From the NCBI RefSeq assembly GCF_036488675.1, contig NZ_CP133148.1, positions 2,991,001-3,055,000 of the forward strand: a DNA stretch of 64,000 bases, given 5' to 3'. Below, piece by piece: positions 59,187 through 64,000 of this stretch. A program made the translations under genes and the position numbers. Source of the stretch: Sinorhizobium chiapasense. GTDB taxonomy: Bacteria; Pseudomonadota; Alphaproteobacteria; Rhizobiales; Rhizobiaceae. The notes beneath the pieces are model-generated. The model was given only the letters and a program-made list of their open reading frames with translations. It was not told where the DNA came from and did not search any database. Each line of letters opens with the position of its first letter. The first letter of the stretch is position 1.

Positions 59187-60785
59187 TTACTTCTTGAAGT
59201 TCCAGGGCATCAGAGCGTCGAGATCGCTTGATGGCCAACCTGCGGCGATACGCTCAAGCGTCTGCGTCAGCCAGGCCAGCGGATCAACTTCGTTCATCTT
59301 GGCGGACTGGATGAGCGTAGAGAGTGTGGCCCAAGTCCTTCCGCCCCCTGCATTTCCGGCAAATAGGCTGTTCTTCCGAACAATTGCCTGGGGTCTGATT
59401 GCACGCTCAACAATGTTGGAGTCTATTTCGATGCGCCCGTCATGGAGGAACTGTTCGAAGGCTTCCCGTCGATGAAGGGCATAGCGAATGGCTTCGGCGA
59501 GCTTTGATTTTCCAGAGATGCGGGGCAGCGTGTCCTGCCAGAGTTTGTAGAGATCGGCAACGACTGCAGCGGAGGCCTCCTGGCGGGCGGCTGCGCGAAC
59601 ATCGGGGCTTTGTCCGCGCACCTTTTCCTCAATCGACCAAAGTGCGCCCATCTTTTCGATTGTCGCCGTTGCCACCTTGGAACTGTCGTTCGCGTGCAGT
59701 TCGTAAAACCGACGGCGACCATGCGCCCAGCATCCTGCCAATAGAGCGCCGTCGTTTCCGCGGTCGGGGCGGGCAACACGGTTATAGGCAGTGTATCCGT
59801 CGATTTGCAGGATACCGCGATAGCCTTCGAGATGCCGCGCGACACAATCGCCGGATCGACTGTCTTCAAAACGATAGGCCACCATCGGCGGACCACTGCC
59901 GCCGAACGGTCGATCGTCCCGCGCGTACGCCCATAAATACGCTGTCTTTGCCGACCCCGATCCGGGAACAAGTGTCGGTAATGTCGTCTCGTCGGCGAAT
60001 ATTCGTTCACCTCGTTTGATCTGGCTGAAGGTGTAGTCCGCGAGGATCTCGAGTTCGAACCCGAGCTTACCCATCCACCGCGCCATGATACCGCGCTCGA
60101 CCTCGACATGGTCGCGCAGGAAGATCGCCTCCTGTCGATAGAGCGGCAACCCGTCGCCATATTTGGAGACCGCGATATAGGCGAGCAGCGCTTCCGTCGG
60201 AATGCCGCTTTCGACGATATGCGCCGGGGCTGAGGCCTGGATGACGCCGTCTTCGTTCTTGAAGGCATACTTCGGGCGATGGGTGACGATCACCCGGAAC
60301 TTCGGCGGAATGACATCAAGCCGCTCGGAGGTATCTTCCCCGATCAGGACCTTCTGTTTGCCAGCGTGTTCGGGCAGTTCGTCCGGCTCGATGACTACAT
60401 GGACCCGCTCCAGGTGCGGCGGGAAGCCCTTGCGCGGGCGCGGCGCACGCTTTGCAGCGCCTGGATTGCGGCCCTTGGAAACCAGCGCCTCAATCGCGGC
60501 AATGCCAATGTCGATTTCTTCGAAGACAAACGCGCCCTGTTCGTCCAGGTCTGCCTCGATGGACTTGCCCTGCTTTTCCGAACGGCGGCCATACCTGTAT
60601 CGATTGAAAGCTTTGAGGATCAGCTTCAACTTGGCGATCTGTTCGTCCGCGTCCGTATTGCGGGCCTTCAGATCAGCGACTTCGTCTTCCAGAACATCGG
60701 CGCGCGCAGCCTTTGCTGCCATCGCCATGACCATGGCTTTCAGCGCATCAACGTCATCAGGAAGCTCGAGATCGGCTGGTTTCAT
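59187..60785 (-). CDS. tnpC: IS66 transposase
   Basis: A 532-residue transposase, the largest IS66 protein. The N-terminal coiled region (KAARADVLEDEVADLKARN) is followed by FNRYRYGRRSEKQGK, a zinc-like/linker part, and the DDE catalytic core with DGYTAYNRVARPDRG and GCWAHGRRRFYELH, ending in NIVERAIRPQAIVRKNSLFA and GGGRTWATLSTLIQSAKMN. Length and order equal standard IS66 TnpC. It is the last of the three genes and full length. Its stop lies 21 bp from the left end. Confidence 0.95.
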   Translation of the reverse strand: MKPADLELPDDVDALKAMVMAMAAKAARADVLEDEVADLKARNTDADEQIAKLKLILKAFNRYRYGRRSEKQGKSIEADLDEQGAFVFEEIDIGIAAIEALVSKGRNPGAAKRAPRPRKGFPPHLERVHVVIEPDELPEHAGKQKVLIGEDTSERLDVIPPKFRVIVTHRPKYAFKNEDGVIQASAPAHIVESGIPTEALLAYIAVSKYGDGLPLYRQEAIFLRDHVEVERGIMARWMGKLGFELEILADYTFSQIKRGERIFADETTLPTLVPGSGSAKTAYLWAYARDDRPFGGSGPPMVAYRFEDSRSGDCVARHLEGYRGILQIDGYTAYNRVARPDRGNDGALLAGCWAHGRRRFYELHANDSSKVATATIEKMGALWSIEEKVRGQSPDVRAAARQEASAAVVADLYKLWQDTLPRISGKSKLAEAIRYALHRREAFEQFLHDGRIEIDSNIVERAIRPQAIVRKNSLFAGNAGGGRTWATLSTLIQSAKMNEVDPLAWLTQTLERIAAGWPSSDLDALMPWNFKK

Positions 60786-60859
60786 GCCCTTATGTAGAGC
60801 ATGTTTCGGCGAGATTTACCCTCAGTTTCAGCCGCCTGATTCACTCTGCCGCAGGGCTT

Positions 60860-61204
60860 TTACCCAACAAATTCCGGTCGTTTCACCGTAGCCGAGCGGA
60901 CCCGTTTCCAGTCCATGCCGTCAACGAGTGCAAGCAGTTGCGCGTGATTGAGCTGCACGCGGGCCGGTCCGATCTTCGGCCAGACGAACTGATTTTTTTC
61001 GAGCCGCTTCGAATATAGGCAGACGCCTGAGCCATCCCACCAGGCGATCTTTATTCTGTCTGCTCTTTTGGCGCGGAAAACGTAGAGCGAGCCATTGAAG
61101 GGATCACTTCCAGCATCACGCACCAGCGCCAAAAGACTGTCTGGACCTTTGCGGAAGTCAACGGGATGACTGGCCAAGAACACCTTCGTACCAGCCGGTA
61201 TCAT
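60860..61204 (-). CDS. tnpB: IS66 accessory protein TnpB
   Basis: A 114-residue IS66 Orf2 protein beginning MIPAGTKVFLASHPVDFRKG, with SLYVFRAKRADRIKIAWWDG and GVCLYSKRLEKNQFVWPK, the family hallmark. It is needed for transposition with TnpA and TnpC. Its start overlaps the tnpA stop by four bases, typical of translational coupling in this family. Full length. Confidence 0.95.
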   Translation of the reverse strand: MIPAGTKVFLASHPVDFRKGPDSLLALVRDAGSDPFNGSLYVFRAKRADRIKIAWWDGSGVCLYSKRLEKNQFVWPKIGPARVQLNHAQLLALVDGMDWKRVRSATVKRPEFVG

Positions 61205-61560
61205 GCAGAGCGTACCGCGCGGATCAGCCTGACGAGATGTGGCTCGTCGATCGCGACATTCACCCGGATCACAGCGTCGCCGATCATGATGTCCGCGGTG
61301 GAGCTTTCGCCCCGAGCCGTATCAACAACAGCCTCCGCTTTCAGTCGGGCATTGCGCCGCCACGTGAACAATTGCGATGGGTCGATCCCTATGCGCCTCG
61401 CTATCGCAGAAACGCTCGCACCTGGCTCCATGCTTTCGGCTACCGCCTGAGCCTTCAACTCATTTGACCAACGTCGAACCTCTCGCGGCGCGCCCTCCAG
61501 GCGACCCGCAACGGCTTCGATCATATGGAACGTTCTATGTTCGGACATAGGTTCAGACAT
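61201..61560 (-). CDS. tnpA: IS66 accessory protein TnpA
   Basis: A 119-residue IS66 Orf1 protein with a helix-turn-helix (RRWSNELKAQAVAESMEPGA then SVSAIARRIGIDPSQLFTWR). It starts MSEPMSEHRTFHMIEAVAGR; an internal Met5 is an alternative. It is the first gene of the three in this element. Full length. Confidence 0.92.
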   Translation of the reverse strand: MSEPMSEHRTFHMIEAVAGRLEGAPREVRRWSNELKAQAVAESMEPGASVSAIARRIGIDPSQLFTWRRNARLKAEAVVDTARGESSTADIMIGDAVIRVNVAIDEPHLVRLIRAVRSA

Positions 61561-61629
61561 AGCAATTCATACCAAGCTCATTCCCTGAGCTCACACGAAT
61601 AAACCCGATCCACCGCTATCGCCAGACGG

Positions 61630-61665
61630 GGTCAATGCACCGCTTACGGTCAATGCACCGCTTAC
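61630..61665. repeat. Tandem 18-bp duplication at the right IS66 end
   Basis: GGTCAATGCACCGCTTAC occurs twice without interruption (61630-61647 and 61648-61665). Each copy ends in the IS tip CCGCTTAC. Confidence 0.9.
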
Positions 61666-61673
61666 TGTGAAAC
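61666..61673. repeat. Target-site duplication, right copy
   Basis: TGTGAAAC directly after the right end of the IS66 element, matching 59158-59165. Confidence 0.9.
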
Positions 61674-61679
61674 AATCAC
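61666..61679 (-). pseudogene. 5' part of the small gene interrupted by the IS66 element
   Basis: GTG start codon at 61679 and the first codons (GTGATTGTTTCACA), preceded by a good AAGGAG site at 61689-61694. It continues in frame at 59157 and below if the insertion and one copy of TGTGAAAC are removed. Confidence 0.5.
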
Positions 61680-61798
61680 ATCGGGAGCTCCTTATTGCGC
61701 CAGCCTCACGACCGCTTTTGCCAGATATAGAAGTCGGAAGGTCGTATCACACCGGGTTGGAAGAGCTGTTCAGGGCTGGGGGAGTTGGACACGGAGGC

Positions 61799-61837
61799 CA
61801 AAAAACAAAAGCTCCTCGACACTTATGTGGAGGAGCG
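61799..61837 (-). terminator. Rho-independent terminator of the rRNA operon
   Basis: A stem GCTCCTC / GAGGAGC with CACATAAGTGTC between, followed on the minus strand by TTTTGTTTTTTGG. It lies about 40 bases past the tRNA gene. Confidence 0.85.
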
Positions 61838-61873
61838 TCTCTGAGAGACGACTTGTGTGGCAGCCTTTTTAGG

Positions 61874-61953
<80 letters not shown>

Positions 61954-62040
61954 TTATCCTGGGTATTGGTTCGGTGTTGTTATGCCGGTTGCCGGCGTAT
62001 GTGCGAGAAGATGTTTGTTTGGTTTAATCTTGCGTTTTGC

Positions 62041-62160
62041 AGACCTGGCAGCGACCTACTCTCCCGCGTCTTAAGACGAAGTACCATCGGCGCTGGGGCG
62101 TTTCACGGCCGTGTTCGGAATGGGAACGGGTGCAGCCACCCCGCCAGAACCACCAGGTCG
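62041..62160 (-). rRNA. rrf: 5S rRNA
   Basis: About 120 nt on the minus strand: starts GACCTGGTGGTTCTGGCGGG, contains CCCGTTCCCATTCCGAACAC and CGCCGATGGTACT, and ends GCTGCCAGGTC, pairing with its 5' end. Ends are within a few bases. Confidence 0.95.
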
Positions 62161-62380
62161 GCAAAGCGCAAGCATTTGCTCCCCGACGGGGAGCAAACTT
62201 TAATCGAGAAGCTGGTGAAGTTTTCACTTCGTTTTGAACACGTCTTTGTCTGTGCCTTCGGCCGAAGGCCGCAAGCGCAGAGCGCGTCGCGCCTTTTGGC
62301 GCGCGCCGTCCGCAGCGAAGGCCGAAGGCCGACAGCGTGAGGACAAAAAGCTCATCTTCGATGAGCATGAGCAATGGGAA
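62161..62380 (-). other. 23S-5S internal transcribed spacer
   Basis: A 220-bp spacer with no gene. It contains GC-rich repeats of ggccgaaggcc and gcgcgtcgcgccttttggcgcgc, which fold into hairpins, and a small hairpin GCTCAT-CTTCG-ATGAGC at 62350-62366, next to the 23S 3' end. These are probably RNase III processing structures. Confidence 0.7.

Positions 62381-64000
<1,620 letters not shown>

Larger units (their letters stand above)
59166..61665 (-). mobile_element. IS66-family insertion sequence, 2,500 bp, complete
   Basis: Ends are GTAAGCGGTGACGTGA (left) and, read from the right, GTAAGCGGTGCATTGACC, sharing the IS66-type GTAAGCGGTG tip. It is flanked by the 8-bp repeat TGTGAAAC, the usual IS66 target duplication. 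It contains intact tnpA, tnpB and tnpC on the minus strand, so it may be active. The right tip is duplicated in tandem (18-bp unit at 61630-61647 and 61648-61665). It inserted at the 5' end of a short gene, near the rRNA operon terminator. Confidence 0.92.

Overview
The window looks like a chromosomal segment of a Rhizobiaceae alphaproteobacterium, most probably Sinorhizobium/Ensifer. The reasons are high GC, many palindromic intergenic mosaic elements of the rhizobial RIME type, an rRNA operon ending 23S-5S-tRNA-fMet, and a coxMNOP-like alternative aa3 oxidase operon. Genus is inferred from gene content and repeat type, not from a database search.

Layout. 1-6 kb (minus strand): agmatinase, then a spermidine/putrescine-type ABC transporter (binding protein, ATPase, two permeases), then a nitrilase-family hydrolase cut by the window edge. 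6-12 kb: divergent LysR regulator, a class I aminotransferase, a DMT exporter, an aldehyde dehydrogenase with a clear terminator, an MBL-fold hydrolase and a 48-residue membrane protein. 12-19 kb: a transglutaminase-fold protein with altered catalytic residues; a gamma-glutamylputrescine-type pair (PuuB-like oxidase and a PuuA-like glutamine-synthetase homologue that is FRAMESHIFTED here); GntR/FCD and XRE-cupin regulators; an M24 peptidase. 19-25.7 kb: a small secreted protein, a FadR-type regulator overlapping a transsulfuration-family PLP enzyme, and a four-gene sugar ABC operon. 25.9-31 kb: cytochrome c plus the cytochrome oxidase operon, with a RIME element between subunits II and I. 31-38 kb: a serine hydrolase, glutathione synthetase, an SRPBCC protein, a class III nucleotide cyclase flanked by two RIME copies, and an LLM flavin oxidoreductase. 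36-43.6 kb: an FGGY kinase / SDR / sugar ABC operon with a divergent LacI regulator. 43.7-46.2 kb: a carbamoyltransferase with DUF5989/SxtK-like and SxtJ-like small membrane proteins. 46.7-49.3 kb: a NarL-type two-component pair. 50-59 kb: a 991-residue aminotransferase/2-hydroxyacid-dehydrogenase fusion, a divergent CDC48/p97-like double AAA ATPase, a radical SAM protein and an L-2-hydroxyglutarate-oxidase-like flavoprotein. 59.2-61.7 kb: an intact 2,500-bp IS66-family element with an 8-bp target duplication that splits a tiny gene. 61.8-64 kb: the minus-strand rRNA operon end (terminator, tRNA-fMet, 5S, partial 23S).

How the genes work together. The left third is a polyamine/amine uptake and breakdown region: import, agmatine hydrolysis, gamma-glutamylation and oxidation of putrescine, and aldehyde oxidation. 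It carries its own LysR, GntR and XRE-cupin regulators. Three separate ABC operons each have a strong hairpin just after the binding-protein gene, which would favour excess binding protein. The most unusual loci are the fused 991-residue enzyme facing a CDC48-like ATPase, the Sxt-like carbamoyltransferase triad, the dead-looking transglutaminase and the frameshifted puuA. No CRISPR array or prophage was seen.
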